DNA of 64,000 nt, from assembly GCF_002846335.1 (NCBI RefSeq), contig NZ_PJMQ01000001.1, forward strand, positions 5,146,001 through 5,210,000. Direction: 5' to 3'. Under the pieces are notes generated by a model. That model was not told the origin of the DNA, did no database searches, and saw only the letters and a program-made list of their open reading frames with translations. Position numbers and translations under genes: made by a program. Shown here piece after piece: positions 49,819 to 60,762 of this stretch (position 1 is the stretch's first letter; each line of letters starts with the position of its first letter). The DNA comes from Janthinobacterium sp. 61. GTDB lineage: Bacteria; Pseudomonadota; Gammaproteobacteria; Burkholderiales; Burkholderiaceae_D.

Positions 49819-50559
49819 ATGTCGAGTCCGCATGCCCAGCTGCACAACCCGAATCAAAACCATTTGCTCGCCGCCATGCTCGACGCCGATTTCGCGCGCC
49901 TGGCCCCTCACCTGGAGCAAGTCTCCATGTTGCTCGGTGACGTGATCTACGATTCGGGCGATAAGCTCCAGCATGTGTACTTTCCCACCACGGCCATCGT
50001 TTCACTGCACTATCTGCTGGAAAACGGCGGCTCGTCGGAAATCGCAGGCGTGGGCAATGAAGGCGTGGTGGGCGTGTCTCTGTTCATGGGCGGCAACTCG
50101 ACACCGAGCCGCGCCGTGGTGCAGACGGGTGGCGTCGGCTATCGCCTGAAGGCGCATTTGCTGATGGAAGAATTCGACCGCGCCGGTCCCGTCATGCGTT
50201 TGCTGCTGCGCTATACGCAAGCCTTGATCACGCAAATGTCGCAGACGGCCGTGTGCAACCGCCACCATACGGTAGAGCAGCAGCTGTGCCGCTGGCTGCT
50301 GCTGACCATGGACCGGCTGCCGAACCGCGAGCTGACCATGACGCAGGAACTCATCGCCAACATGCTGGGCGTGCGCCGCGAAGGCGTGACGGAAGCGGCG
50401 GGGCGCTTGCAGGCGCGCGGTTTCATCAGTTACCGGCGCGGCCATATTTCCGTGCTGGACCGCGCCGGCCTCGAAGGCCATGTGTGCGAATGCTATGGCG
50501 TGGTCAAGAAGGAATTCACGCGCCTGCTGTCGGACGTGCGCCAGCGCCAGGCGCACTGA
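49819..50559 (+). CDS. Crp/Fnr family transcription regulator
   Basis: 246 residues from the ATG at 49819, with AGGA ten bases upstream. An N-terminal cyclic-nucleotide-binding-like beta-roll (about 20-140) and a C-terminal winged helix-turn-helix (TMTQELIANMLGVRREGVTEAA, about 172-193, read as TMTQELIANML then GVRREGVTEAA). FNR-type iron-sulfur cysteines are absent and the cAMP-binding residues are poorly conserved, so the ligand is unknown. Proteins of this subgroup often lie next to histidine kinases as here. Confidence 0.88.
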   Translation: MSSPHAQLHNPNQNHLLAAMLDADFARLAPHLEQVSMLLGDVIYDSGDKLQHVYFPTTAIVSLHYLLENGGSSEIAGVGNEGVVGVSLFMGGNSTPSRAVVQTGGVGYRLKAHLLMEEFDRAGPVMRLLLRYTQALITQMSQTAVCNRHHTVEQQLCRWLLLTMDRLPNRELTMTQELIANMLGVRREGVTEAAGRLQARGFISYRRGHISVLDRAGLEGHVCECYGVVKKEFTRLLSDVRQRQAH

Positions 50560-50615
50560 ACACCGCACCTGATACCGCATTTCCCTTCTTATCGTTGTCA
50601 TTGCCCAGGCTCATC

Positions 50616-52859
50616 ATGCAATCTATCGAAAACATCCCCCCGCGCGCGCCGTCGCGCTGGCCCATGGCGCTGGCGTTTTCGTTCAGCGCCGTCGTGTTGC
50701 TGGCCGTCGGCGTGCTGGCCTGGCGCGCGCCGTTCGAGACGGCATGCGTCATTGACGCGCTGGTATTTTTGCTGCTGATGCTGCTCGCGGCGCTGTACCG
50801 GCGCACGGTGTCGGCCAGCCTGCCGCGCCAGTTGCTCAAAGCGGGTGCCTTGCAGGATGCGATTTTCAACAGTGCCAATTTTTCCTGCATCGCCACCGAT
50901 GCGCAAGGCGTGATCCAGATTTTCAATGTGGGCGCCGAACGCATGCTCGGCTATGAAGCCAGCGACGTGGTCGACAAGCTGACGCCGGCCGGCATTTCCG
51001 ACGCGCAAGAAATCGTTGCGCGCGCTGCCGCCCTCAGTGCCGAACTCGACACCGTTATCACGCCGGGCGTGGAAGCGCTGGTGTTCAAGGCCTCGCGCGG
51101 CATCGAAGACATTTACGAATTGACCTACATCCGCAAGGATGGCAGCCGCTTCCCGGCCATGGTTTCCGTGACGGCCCTGCGCGACGCGCAGAGCAAGGTC
51201 ATCGGTTACTTGCTGATCGGCACCGACAACACGGCGCGCAAGCAGGTCGAGGCGGAACAGGCGCAGCTGGACCAGCGCTTGCGCGAGCAGCAGTTCTACA
51301 CGCGCTCTCTGATCGAATCGAATATCGATGCCCTGATGACGACGGACCCGCGCGGCATCATCAGCGACGTCAACCAGCAGATGGAAGCGCTGACGGGCTG
51401 CACGCGCGACGAATTGATCGGCGCGCCGTGCAAGAATTATTTTACGGAACCAGAACGGGCCGAGGAAGCCATCGCGCGCGTGTTGCGTGAAGGAAAGTTG
51501 ACCAATTACGAGCTGACGGCCCTGGCGCGAGACGGCAAGCAGACGGTGGTGTCGTACAACGCGTCGACCTTCCATGACCGCGACCGCAAGCTGCAGGGCG
51601 TGTTTGCCGCCGCCCGCGACGTGACGGAACGCAAGCAGTTCGAGCAAGCCTTGCAAGACACGAATATCGAAATGGAAAAGGCCCGCCAGGCGGCGGAAAA
51701 GGCGAACCTGGCGAAGTCCGAGTTTCTATCGAGCATGAGCCATGAATTGCGCACGCCCTTGAACGCCGTCCTGGGCTTTGCCCAGCTGATGGCGTCCGAG
51801 ACGCCGGCGCCAAGCTTGCCGCAACAGCGCTCGATCGACCAGATCCTCAAGGGCGGATGGTATCTCTTGCGCTTGATCAATGAAATCCTCGACCTGGCCA
51901 TGATCGAGTCGGGTAAGGTCACCATGTCGCAAGAGGCGATGTCCCTGCTCGACGTGCTGCAGGATTGCCAGGCGATGATCGCGCCGCAGGCGGAAAAGCG
52001 CGGCATCAGCATGCATTTCCCCCGCTGCGGCAAGGCCTTCTATGTGCATGCCGACCGCACGCGCGTGAAACAGGTGATGATCAATCTGCTGTCGAACGCC
52101 ATCAAATATAACCAGAGCGGCGGCAGCGTGAAGGTCGAGTGCAGCCGCCACGGCGACCGGGTGCGCGTCAGTGTCACCGACAGCGGCGCCGGCCTGAATG
52201 CCGAACAGATGAGTCAGCTGTTCCAGCCCTTTAACCGCCTGGGCCAGGAAAGCAGCACGGAAGAGGGCACGGGCATCGGCCTGGTCGTCACCAAGCAGCT
52301 GGTCGAATTGATGGGCGGCACCATCGGCGTCGACAGCACGGTGGGCGTGGGTACCACTTTCTGGGTCGAATTCAAGGCCTCGCGCGCGCCGGAGCTGCAT
52401 CTGGAAGAGGGGTCAGTGCTGCCGGTGGTGCCGGAGAACCAGGAAAGCCAGCGTACTCTGCTGTACGTGGAAGACAATCCCGCCAACCTGGCACTGGTGG
52501 AGCAACTGATCGCCCGTCGCAGCGATTTGAAATTGCTGACGGCCGTCGATGCGCACCTGGGCATCGACCTGGCGCGCACGTATCAACCGGACGTGATCTT
52601 GATGGATATTAACCTGCCCGGCATCAGCGGCTATGGCGCCCTGCACATCCTGCACGACGATCCGCTCACCAGCCACATTCCCGTGATGGCCCTGTCCGCC
52701 AACGCCGTGCCGCGCGACATCGAGAAAGGCCTGGAAGCGGGCTTCTTCCGCTACCTGACCAAGCCGATCAAGGTCGTCGAATTCATGGATGCGCTTGACG
52801 TGGCCCTGCACCATGCGGCCGAGCACGGCCTGGCCGACGACATTCACACAGTACGCTAA
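50616..52859 (+). CDS. Hybrid histidine kinase (2TM, two PAS, HisKA, HATPase, REC)
   Basis: 747 residues from ATG 50616. Two hydrophobic segments (about 17-36 and 43-61), PAS domains at about 75-200 and 220-345, HisKA with phospho-accepting His376 (SMSHELRTPLNA), HATPase with N-box NLLSNAIKYN and GTGIGLVV, and a C-terminal receiver with Asp664 in LMDINLPG. Probably senses a cytoplasmic or membrane signal through PAS. It has no classical DNA-binding partner; the next gene encodes a REC-PAS protein. Confidence 0.93.
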   Translation: MQSIENIPPRAPSRWPMALAFSFSAVVLLAVGVLAWRAPFETACVIDALVFLLLMLLAALYRRTVSASLPRQLLKAGALQDAIFNSANFSCIATDAQGVIQIFNVGAERMLGYEASDVVDKLTPAGISDAQEIVARAAALSAELDTVITPGVEALVFKASRGIEDIYELTYIRKDGSRFPAMVSVTALRDAQSKVIGYLLIGTDNTARKQVEAEQAQLDQRLREQQFYTRSLIESNIDALMTTDPRGIISDVNQQMEALTGCTRDELIGAPCKNYFTEPERAEEAIARVLREGKLTNYELTALARDGKQTVVSYNASTFHDRDRKLQGVFAAARDVTERKQFEQALQDTNIEMEKARQAAEKANLAKSEFLSSMSHELRTPLNAVLGFAQLMASETPAPSLPQQRSIDQILKGGWYLLRLINEILDLAMIESGKVTMSQEAMSLLDVLQDCQAMIAPQAEKRGISMHFPRCGKAFYVHADRTRVKQVMINLLSNAIKYNQSGGSVKVECSRHGDRVRVSVTDSGAGLNAEQMSQLFQPFNRLGQESSTEEGTGIGLVVTKQLVELMGGTIGVDSTVGVGTTFWVEFKASRAPELHLEEGSVLPVVPENQESQRTLLYVEDNPANLALVEQLIARRSDLKLLTAVDAHLGIDLARTYQPDVILMDINLPGISGYGALHILHDDPLTSHIPVMALSANAVPRDIEKGLEAGFFRYLTKPIKVVEFMDALDVALHHAAEHGLADDIHTVR

Positions 52860-52887
52860 TTCAGCACTTCATTTTAGGAACACCGCC

Positions 52888-53694
52888 ATGCTTCAAGCCA
52901 CCGAGATCCTGAACGCCAGCATTCTCATCGTCGATGACCAGGAGGCTAACGTCATGCTGCTGGAACAGGTGCTGCGCAATGCCGGCTATACGCGCATCAC
53001 TTCCACCATGGACCCGCAAGCCGTGCGCGCGCTGCATCAGCAGCACCGCTACGACTTGATCCTGCTCGACTTGCAGATGCCGGAAATGGATGGCTTCGAA
53101 GTGATGGAAGGCTTGCGCGACATCGAGGCCGGCAGTTATCTGCCCGTGCTGGTGATCACTGCCCAGCCAGGCCACAAGCTGCGCGCGCTGCAGGCGGGCG
53201 CCAAGGATTTCGTCAGCAAGCCCTTCGACCTGGTGGAAGTGAAGACGCGCATCCACAATATGCTGGAAGTGCGCTTGCTGTACCAGAAGCTGGCCGAATA
53301 CAACAAGTCGCTGGAACTGATGGTGGAAGAGCGCACGGCGGAGTTGCGCGAAAGCGAAGCGCGCTTCCAGCGCTTCACGGAACTGTCGTCCGACTGGTAC
53401 TGGGAACAGGATGCGCAAGGCAATCTGACGCGCTTTTCCGGTCCCGTGGCTGAAATGCTGGGCATCGGCAGCGAGGAAGAGCCGCAGCGCTGGAACGCGG
53501 CCGAGCGCGCCTTGCTCGATGCCAAGATTGCTGCGCGCGAACCGTTTCTCGACTTCATCTACAGCCGCGCCAACCTCGATGGCAGCACGCAGTACCTGCA
53601 GGTCAGCGGCGAACCGATGTTCGACAATGGCAGCCGCTTCATCGGCTACCGCGGTATCGGCCTCGACGTCACGGAGCGTCATCGCAGCGCCTGA
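52888..53694 (+). CDS. Response regulator REC-PAS without output domain
   Basis: 268 residues from ATG 52888, with TTAGGA upstream. The receiver (about 11-130) has the acidic pair in ILIVDDQEAN, phospho-acceptor Asp61 in LLDLQMPEMDG and Lys in FVSKPFD. A coiled linker (LELMVEERTAELRESEARF) joins a PAS domain (about 165-262, ending GIGLDVTERH). The protein stops exactly where related REC-PAS proteins continue into GGDEF-EAL or kinase domains, so its output is probably protein-protein contact. It follows the hybrid kinase by 28 bases. Confidence 0.85.
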   Translation: MLQATEILNASILIVDDQEANVMLLEQVLRNAGYTRITSTMDPQAVRALHQQHRYDLILLDLQMPEMDGFEVMEGLRDIEAGSYLPVLVITAQPGHKLRALQAGAKDFVSKPFDLVEVKTRIHNMLEVRLLYQKLAEYNKSLELMVEERTAELRESEARFQRFTELSSDWYWEQDAQGNLTRFSGPVAEMLGIGSEEEPQRWNAAERALLDAKIAAREPFLDFIYSRANLDGSTQYLQVSGEPMFDNGSRFIGYRGIGLDVTERHRSA

Positions 53695-53733
53695 TTTATA
53701 CTTGCTGCTATCGACATCCACAAGGAAAGCACC

Positions 53734-53988
53734 ATGGCTGACAAATCTCCCTCCTACTGGTTTCCCGCCAAGACCTATGGCTGGGGCTGGGGCTTGCCCA
53801 TCACGTGGCAGGGCTGGCTGGTGTTCCTGGCCGCGTTGGCGCTGTTCGCCTGCGGCGCCTTCCTGTTTCCCCCGCAAACCATGCTGGCAGGCTATATCGT
53901 GTATGAAGTGGCCATCGTTGCCGCGCTGATCGCCGTGTGCCAGTGGAAGGGCGAACCGACCGCCTGGCGCTGGGGCAAGAAGAAATAG
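53734..53988 (+). CDS. Small two-span membrane protein
   Basis: 84 residues. Two hydrophobic helices (about 28-45 and 50-66) within a Trp- and Gly-rich protein (KTYGWGWGLP, TWQGWLVF). Function unknown; similar small inner-membrane proteins of this look are common in betaproteobacteria. AAGGAAAG precedes the ATG. Followed by a perfect hairpin. Confidence 0.65.
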   Translation: MADKSPSYWFPAKTYGWGWGLPITWQGWLVFLAALALFACGAFLFPPQTMLAGYIVYEVAIVAALIAVCQWKGEPTAWRWGKKK

Positions 53989-53996
53989 ACGTGCCG

Positions 53997-54021
53997 GCAT
54001 CTGCTGCATTGCAGCAGATGC
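53997..54021. repeat. Perfect inverted repeat, possible terminator
   Basis: GCATCTGCTGCA and TGCAGCAGATGC flank one T. There is no U-run after it, so factor-independent termination is uncertain; it separates the small membrane gene from the thiamine operon promoter. Confidence 0.55.
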
Positions 54022-54070
54022 ACATAGGAGACAAAGCAAGAAATCATCTGGCCACGCGGCGCGAACCGCG

Positions 54071-54076
54071 TATAAT
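54071..54076 (+). promoter_or_regulatory. Predicted -10 box of the thiamine operon
   Basis: A perfect TATAAT about 27 bases before the riboswitch starts, leaving the aptamer at the 5' end of the transcript. No clear -35. Confidence 0.5.
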
Positions 54077-54102
54077 TGGCTCGCTGCCGCAAGGCGGCAA
54101 AC

Positions 54103-54198
54103 GCTAGGGGTCCTGCCTTTCGCTGTGGAAACACAGTGCAAGCGCGGGTGAGAAATACCCTCCGAACCTGATCTGGATAATGCCAGCGAAGGGAAGCT
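54103..54198 (+). ncRNA. TPP riboswitch (THI element)
   Basis: The conserved segments of the thiamine pyrophosphate aptamer are readable in order: GCTAGGGGT at the 5' side, GGGTGAGAAATACCCTC... continuing to CCGAACCTGATCTGGATAA (read as CCGAACCTGATCTGG then ATAATGCCAGCG), and AAGGGAAGC at the 3' side. It lies about 100 bases before thiC, which is the classic target. TPP binding is expected to shut off translation or transcription of the operon; the region between 54200 and 54300 shows no obvious U-rich terminator, so translational control is more likely. Confidence 0.95.
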
Positions 54199-54271
54199 TT
54201 AGGATGAACGCACCTCGCTTTTCCGCGTGCGCAATTCCGAACCTCCTTAGCTGGCTCCAGGCTATAAATAG

Positions 54272-56215
<1,944 letters not shown>

Positions 56216-56226
56216 AGGGGAGCGTG

Positions 56227-56439
56227 ATGCCTGCATTGATATCCATCACGCTCAACGGCGCGCCGCACCAGGTGCCGCCGGGGCAAACCCTCGATCAACT
56301 GATCGCCGCGCTGTCGCTGGAAAACCAGGCGCTGGCGCTGGCCGTCAACCGCAATGTGGTGCCGCGCAAGGCGTGGCCGGGACAGGTCTTGCAGGTACAA
56401 GACCAGGTTGAAATAGTCCGCGCCATCGGCGGCGGCTAG
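56227..56439 (+). CDS. thiS: Sulfur carrier protein ThiS
   Basis: 70 residues, beta-grasp ubiquitin-like fold, ending in IGGG; the C-terminal Gly-Gly is thiocarboxylated and gives sulfur to ThiG. AAGGGGAG supports the ATG; a GTG one codon earlier is possible. It lies directly after thiC, where many betaproteobacteria have thiO first. Confidence 0.93.
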   Translation: MPALISITLNGAPHQVPPGQTLDQLIAALSLENQALALAVNRNVVPRKAWPGQVLQVQDQVEIVRAIGGG

Positions 56440-56453
56440 ACTAAGGAAAAGCA

Positions 56454-57248
56454 ATGACAAGTAATAACAACGACGACTTGCTGACTATCGCAGGAAAACA
56501 GTACCAATCGCGCTTGCTGGTGGGTAGCGGCAAGTACAAGGACTTGCCACAGACGCGCGAGGCGACGGACGCGGCGGAAGCGCAGATCATCACGGTGGCG
56601 ATTCGCCGCGTGAATATCGGGCAAGATCCGAACGCGCCCAGCCTGCTCGATGTTGTGCCGCCGGACCAGTACACGATCTTGCCGAACACGGCCGGCTGTT
56701 ACAACGCGAAAGATGCCGTCTACACCCTGCAACTGGCGCGCGAGCTGCTGGGTGGGCGCAATCTGGTCAAGCTGGAAGTGCTGGGCGATGAAAAGACCCT
56801 GTTTCCGCATATGCCGGAAACCCTGATCGCGGCCGAAGCGCTGGTCAAGGATGGCTTTGACGTAATGGTCTACTGCAGCGACGACCCCATCCAGGCGAAG
56901 ATTTTGGAAGACATCGGCTGCGTGGCCGTCATGCCGCTGGCGTCACTGATCGGTTCGGGCATGGGCATCTTGAATCCGTGGAATTTGTCGCTGATCATAG
57001 ACCAGGCGAAAGTGCCCGTGCTCGTCGATGCTGGCGTGGGCACGGCGTCGGATGCGGCCATTGCCATGGAACTCGGTTGCGATGGCGTACTGATGAATAC
57101 GGCCATTGCCGGCGCGCGCGACCCTGTGCGCATGGCGCATGCGATGAAGCTGGCCGTGCGGGCCGGGCGTCTAGCGTTTCTGGCGGGCCGCATGCCCCGT
57201 AAATTCGCCGCTTCGCCCTCGTCGCCGATGGCCGGCCGCCTGGCGTGA
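56454..57248 (+). CDS. thiG: Thiazole synthase ThiG
   Basis: 264 residues. TIM-barrel enzyme that builds the thiazole ring from DXP, dehydroglycine and ThiS thiocarboxylate. [10 protein letters not shown], the Schiff-base Lys region [16 protein letters not shown], and [20 protein letters not shown] are diagnostic. Stop overlaps the thiD start in GTGA. Confidence 0.97.
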   Translation: MTSNNNDDLLTIAGKQYQSRLLVGSGKYKDLPQTREATDAAEAQIITVAIRRVNIGQDPNAPSLLDVVPPDQYTILPNTAGCYNAKDAVYTLQLARELLGGRNLVKLEVLGDEKTLFPHMPETLIAAEALVKDGFDVMVYCSDDPIQAKILEDIGCVAVMPLASLIGSGMGILNPWNLSLIIDQAKVPVLVDAGVGTASDAAIAMELGCDGVLMNTAIAGARDPVRMAHAMKLAVRAGRLAFLAGRMPRKFAASPSSPMAGRLA

Positions 57249-58024
57249 CGGGGCGACAGCGTCTGCCGTGTCGTCCGGTTGTGCTGGTGTTTGCCGGCCT
57301 AGATCCTTCCGGCGGCGCCGGCATCGCCGCCGACATTGTTGCCATTGCGGCGCAGGGCGCGCATGCCTTGCCCGTCATCTCGGCGCTGACGGTGCAGGAC
57401 AACGACCGCGTGTTTGCTGTCGAACCGGTGGCGCCGGAATTGCTGCGGCGCCAGGCGCAGGCGCTGATAGCCAAGATCGCCATTCACGCCGTCAAGATCG
57501 GCATCCCCGGCAGTGCCGCGAATGCAGCCGTCATCGCGCAACTGATCGCGCAATTGCGGCTGGCTCGGCCGGATTTGCCTGTGGTGCTCGACCCCGTGCT
57601 GGCCAGCGGCCATGGCGATGTGCTTAGCCGTGACGACGCGGTGATGGCGCTGGCGCCCTTGCTGCCGCTGACGACCGTCATCGTGCCGAACGGGCCGGAA
57701 GCGCTGGCACTGGGCGGCGAAGAAAACCTGCGCGCGCAAGGCTGCAAGCACGTGCTGGTGACGGGCGGCCATGGCGAGGGCGAGGTGATCGTCAACCGCT
57801 GGATAGACGCGAATGGCGGCGAGCGAGCGTGGCGCTGGCCGCGCCTGCCTGGCCAATTCCACGGCAGCGGCTGCACTCTGGCGTCCGCCATCGCAGCGCG
57901 TCTGGCGCTGGGAGAGGCGCTGCCGGACGCGCTTGATCTGGCGCAAGCCTATTGCCATGCGGCCTTGTCCGATGCGTATGCCATTGCGCCAGGCCAGCTC
58001 ATGCCCCAACGATTCATTCAATAA
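57245..58024 (+). CDS. thiD: HMP/HMP-phosphate kinase ThiD
   Basis: 259 residues with a GTG start overlapping thiG. Adds the second phosphate to [21 protein letters not shown] is the ribokinase-fold substrate loop and [16 protein letters not shown] the anion hole/catalytic region. The first ten residues ([10 protein letters not shown]) are not conserved, so the true start may be a little later. Confidence 0.94.
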   Translation: MTGRQRLPCRPVVLVFAGLDPSGGAGIAADIVAIAAQGAHALPVISALTVQDNDRVFAVEPVAPELLRRQAQALIAKIAIHAVKIGIPGSAANAAVIAQLIAQLRLARPDLPVVLDPVLASGHGDVLSRDDAVMALAPLLPLTTVIVPNGPEALALGGEENLRAQGCKHVLVTGGHGEGEVIVNRWIDANGGERAWRWPRLPGQFHGSGCTLASAIAARLALGEALPDALDLAQAYCHAALSDAYAIAPGQLMPQRFIQ

Positions 58025-58034
58025 GGAAAACATC

Positions 58035-58658
58035 ATGCGTGGACTGTATCTGGTCACTCCGAACTGGGATGACACCGACCGCCTGCTCGACGTGAGCGAG
58101 CAAGCCTTGCAGGAAGGCGTGGCTCTGCTGCAATACCGCCACAAGAGCGCCGAGGCGCAACAACGGCGCGAACAGGCGGGCGCCCTGCTGGCCCTGGCCC
58201 GCAAGTATGGCGTGCCCTTCATCATCAATGACTTTATCGAATTGTGCGAAGAGCTCGACGCCGATGGCGTGCACGTGGGCGGCACGGATGCATCCGTCGC
58301 ACAGGTGCGCGCGCACCTGGGCAAGGACAAGATCGTTGGCGCTTCCTGCTATGGCGACATGGCCCTGGCACGGACTGCCGAGGCGGGCGGCGCCAGCTAT
58401 GTGGCCTTCGGCGGTTTTTATCCGTCGCTGGTGAAAAAATATCCGGTAACCACGCCCCTGGATATGGTGCTGCAAGCCAAACGCGAGATAGCCTTGCCGT
58501 GCGTGGTGATCGGCGGCATGACGCCGGAAAACGCGGCACCGCTGGCAGCGCGCGGCGCCGACATGGTGGCGGCCATCAGCAGCGTATTTGGCAAGGCAGG
58601 CCAGGCGCACGATGTGAATATTGCAGTGCAGCAATTCAACCAATTGTTTGCGGCGTGA
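58035..58658 (+). CDS. thiE: Thiamine phosphate synthase ThiE
   Basis: 207 residues. Couples HMP-PP with thiazole phosphate. QYRHKSAEAQ, FIINDFIELC, DGVHVGGTDAS, IVGASCYGD and VVIGGMTPENAAPL follow the ThiE order, with the betaproteobacterial variants GGTDAS (for GQxD) and FGGFYPSLVKK for the usual GPIFPTxTK loop. Start ATG 58035 preceded by AAGGAAAA. Last gene of the thiamine operon. Confidence 0.93.
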   Translation: MRGLYLVTPNWDDTDRLLDVSEQALQEGVALLQYRHKSAEAQQRREQAGALLALARKYGVPFIINDFIELCEELDADGVHVGGTDASVAQVRAHLGKDKIVGASCYGDMALARTAEAGGASYVAFGGFYPSLVKKYPVTTPLDMVLQAKREIALPCVVIGGMTPENAAPLAARGADMVAAISSVFGKAGQAHDVNIAVQQFNQLFAA

Positions 58659-58696
58659 GCATGGGCATGGGGGCTGATTTGGGGGAATAATCGGCA

Positions 58697-58702
58697 TATA
58701 AT
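58697..58702 (+). promoter_or_regulatory. Predicted -10 box for the ANTAR response regulator
   Basis: A perfect TATAAT 34 bases before the gene, so it is likely expressed apart from the thiamine operon. The -35 is weak (CTGATT). Confidence 0.4.
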
Positions 58703-58735
58703 AAGAGCATCTTCATTACCGAGGTTCCTTTACCC

Positions 58736-59368
58736 ATGAGTCAGCCAGCCGCCGCGAAACGCCTAATCCTGATCGTTGACGATGACCAACTCCTGTTGGA
58801 ATTCCTCGGCGAAATCCTGCGCCATGCCGGCTATGAGACGGCCCTGGCCAATTCGGCCGAAGTGGCGCTGCAAATGGTCGCCCAGCGCGAGCCGGACCTG
58901 GCCTTGCTCGACATCCATATGCCGGGCATGTCGGGCCTGGAACTGGCCAAGCGCCTGCATGGCGAGACGGGCGTGCCATTCATGTTCCTGTCCGGCAGCG
59001 GCGACAGCGAATCGGGCAAGCAGGCGGCCGCCTACGGCGCCGTCGGCTACGTGGTGAAACCCGTCGATGAAGGCCGCTTGATGCCCGCCTTCGAAGCGGG
59101 CCTGGCGCGCGCCGATGAAATCCGCCAGCTCCGGCGCACCGAGCTGAACCTGAACGCGGCCCTGGCCGCCGGCCGCGAAACCAGCCTGGCCGTCGGCTTG
59201 CTGATGGGCAAGTTCCAGACGGACCGCAACACGGCTTTCGAGGTGCTGCGCGACCACGCCCGCTCCAGCCGCCGCAAGATCAATGAAATCGCCAGCCAGC
59301 TGCTGCTGGCCGAAGAAACCCTGAACGGCTTGCATGGCGCCTTCCTCAACAGGGCGAAAACCAAGTAA
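58736..59368 (+). CDS. ANTAR-domain response regulator (RNA antiterminator)
   Basis: 210 residues. Receiver domain (about 10-125) with DDD at 15-17, phospho-acceptor Asp59 in LALLDIHMPG and Lys in VVKPVDEG; then a coiled linker and an ANTAR domain (about 150-200; AVGLLMGKFQTDRNTAFEVL, SSRRKINEIASQLL) like that of NasR, AmiR and EutV. Such proteins bind paired hairpins in nascent mRNA and stop termination. No partner kinase lies next to it, and the target RNA is unknown. Confidence 0.9.
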   Translation: MSQPAAAKRLILIVDDDQLLLEFLGEILRHAGYETALANSAEVALQMVAQREPDLALLDIHMPGMSGLELAKRLHGETGVPFMFLSGSGDSESGKQAAAYGAVGYVVKPVDEGRLMPAFEAGLARADEIRQLRRTELNLNAALAAGRETSLAVGLLMGKFQTDRNTAFEVLRDHARSSRRKINEIASQLLLAEETLNGLHGAFLNRAKTK

Positions 59369-59468
59369 GCGTTGCACCGGCGCCGGCGTGGCACGTCGGC
59401 GCCTGCCTTGTTATGATGTGACGATATGGCGCGCTGGCGCGCCTGGTTCAACCATAGACAGGACATAC

Positions 59469-60575
59469 ATGAAAACCAAAGCAGCGATTGCATGGAAGGC
59501 GGGCGCGCCTTTGACCATCGAAGAAGTCGACCTGGCGGGCCCGCGCGAGGGCGAGGTACTGGTCGAAATCAAGGCCACGGGCATTTGCCACACCGATTAC
59601 TACACCCTGTCGGGCGCCGATCCGGAAGGCATTTTCCCATCCATTCTCGGTCATGAAGGCGCCGGCATCGTCGTCGATGTGGGGCCGGGCGTGAAAAGCC
59701 TGAAAAAGGATGACCATGTCATCCCCCTGTACACGCCGGAATGCCGTCAGTGCAAATTCTGCCTGTCGCAAAAAACCAATCTGTGCCAGTCGATCCGCTC
59801 GACCCAGGGCCGCGGCCTGATGCCGGACGCGACGTCGCGCTTTTCCATCGACGGCAAACCCATCTTCCACTACATGGGCACGTCCACCTTCTCGAACTAC
59901 ATCGTCGTGCCGGAAATTGCGCTGGCGAAGATCCGCGAAGACGCGCCTTTCGATAAAGTCTGCTACATCGGTTGCGGCGTCACGACGGGCGTGGGCGCCG
60001 TGCTGTTTACGGCCAAGGTCGAGGCAGGCGCCAACGTGGTCGTGTTCGGCCTGGGCGGCATCGGCTTGAACGTGATTCAGGCAGCCAAGATGGTGGGCGC
60101 AGACAAGATCATCGGCGTGGATATCAACCCGGCGCGCCAGGCCATCGCGCGCAAGTTCGGCATGACGCATTTCGTCAACGCCAACGAAGTGGAAAACGTG
60201 GTCGACGCCATCGTGCAGCTGACGGACGGCGGCGCCGACTACAGTTTTGAGTGTATCGGCAACACCACCACCATGCGCCAGTCGCTCGAGTGCTGCCACA
60301 AGGGCTGGGGCCAGTCCATCATCATCGGCGTCGCCGCGGCCGGCCAGGAAATTTCCACGCGTCCGTTCCAGCTGGTGACGGGACGCGTGTGGAAAGGTTC
60401 CGCCTTCGGTGGCGCGCGCGGCCGCACGGACGTGCCGAAGATCGTCGACTGGTATATGGAAGGCAAGCTCAATATCGATGATTTGATCACGCACCGGTTG
60501 AAACTGGACGATATCAACCAGGGTTTCGACTTGATGAAGAGCGGCGAATCGATCCGCTCCGTCGTGTTGTACTGA
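59469..60575 (+). CDS. frmA: S-(hydroxymethyl)glutathione dehydrogenase / class III alcohol dehydrogenase
   Basis: 368 residues. NAD-dependent zinc enzyme that oxidises the formaldehyde-glutathione adduct and reduces S-nitrosoglutathione. Catalytic zinc residues in TGICHTDYYTLSG and GHEGAGIV, structural zinc cysteines in CRQCKFCLSQKTNLC, NAD site FGLGGIGLNVIQ, and the class-III mark RSTQGRGLMPD. AGGA precedes ATG 59469. The esterase gene fghA is not in the adjacent position. Confidence 0.95.
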   Translation: MKTKAAIAWKAGAPLTIEEVDLAGPREGEVLVEIKATGICHTDYYTLSGADPEGIFPSILGHEGAGIVVDVGPGVKSLKKDDHVIPLYTPECRQCKFCLSQKTNLCQSIRSTQGRGLMPDATSRFSIDGKPIFHYMGTSTFSNYIVVPEIALAKIREDAPFDKVCYIGCGVTTGVGAVLFTAKVEAGANVVVFGLGGIGLNVIQAAKMVGADKIIGVDINPARQAIARKFGMTHFVNANEVENVVDAIVQLTDGGADYSFECIGNTTTMRQSLECCHKGWGQSIIIGVAAAGQEISTRPFQLVTGRVWKGSAFGGARGRTDVPKIVDWYMEGKLNIDDLITHRLKLDDINQGFDLMKSGESIRSVVLY

Positions 60576-60582
60576 TAAACAT

Positions 60583-60629
60583 ACGCCGTACCACGGCGTT
60601 TTTGCGGAGGCTGCGGCCTCCGTTTTTTT
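60583..60629 (+). terminator. Double rho-independent terminator after frmA
   Basis: ACGCCG-TACCA-CGGCGT followed by TTTT, then CGGAGGC-TGCG-GCCTCCG followed by seven T bases. Together they form a strong terminator. Confidence 0.9.
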
Positions 60630-60762
60630 CGTCCGTGGTTTGCCATTCATCGCGCAAGCCTGCCGTCCAGGCCAGCCTTTGTGCAGCCTGTCGCACCGCG
60701 CTGGAGACGTGATTCATCCGCCGTTAAAGTCAACGCTCCACTACTTTTGCGACGAAGCAGCC

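Noticed and set aside
57299..58330. Minus-strand frame across thiD and thiE
   Set aside because: Antisense to two intact, overlapping-operon thiamine genes; composition is artefactual.
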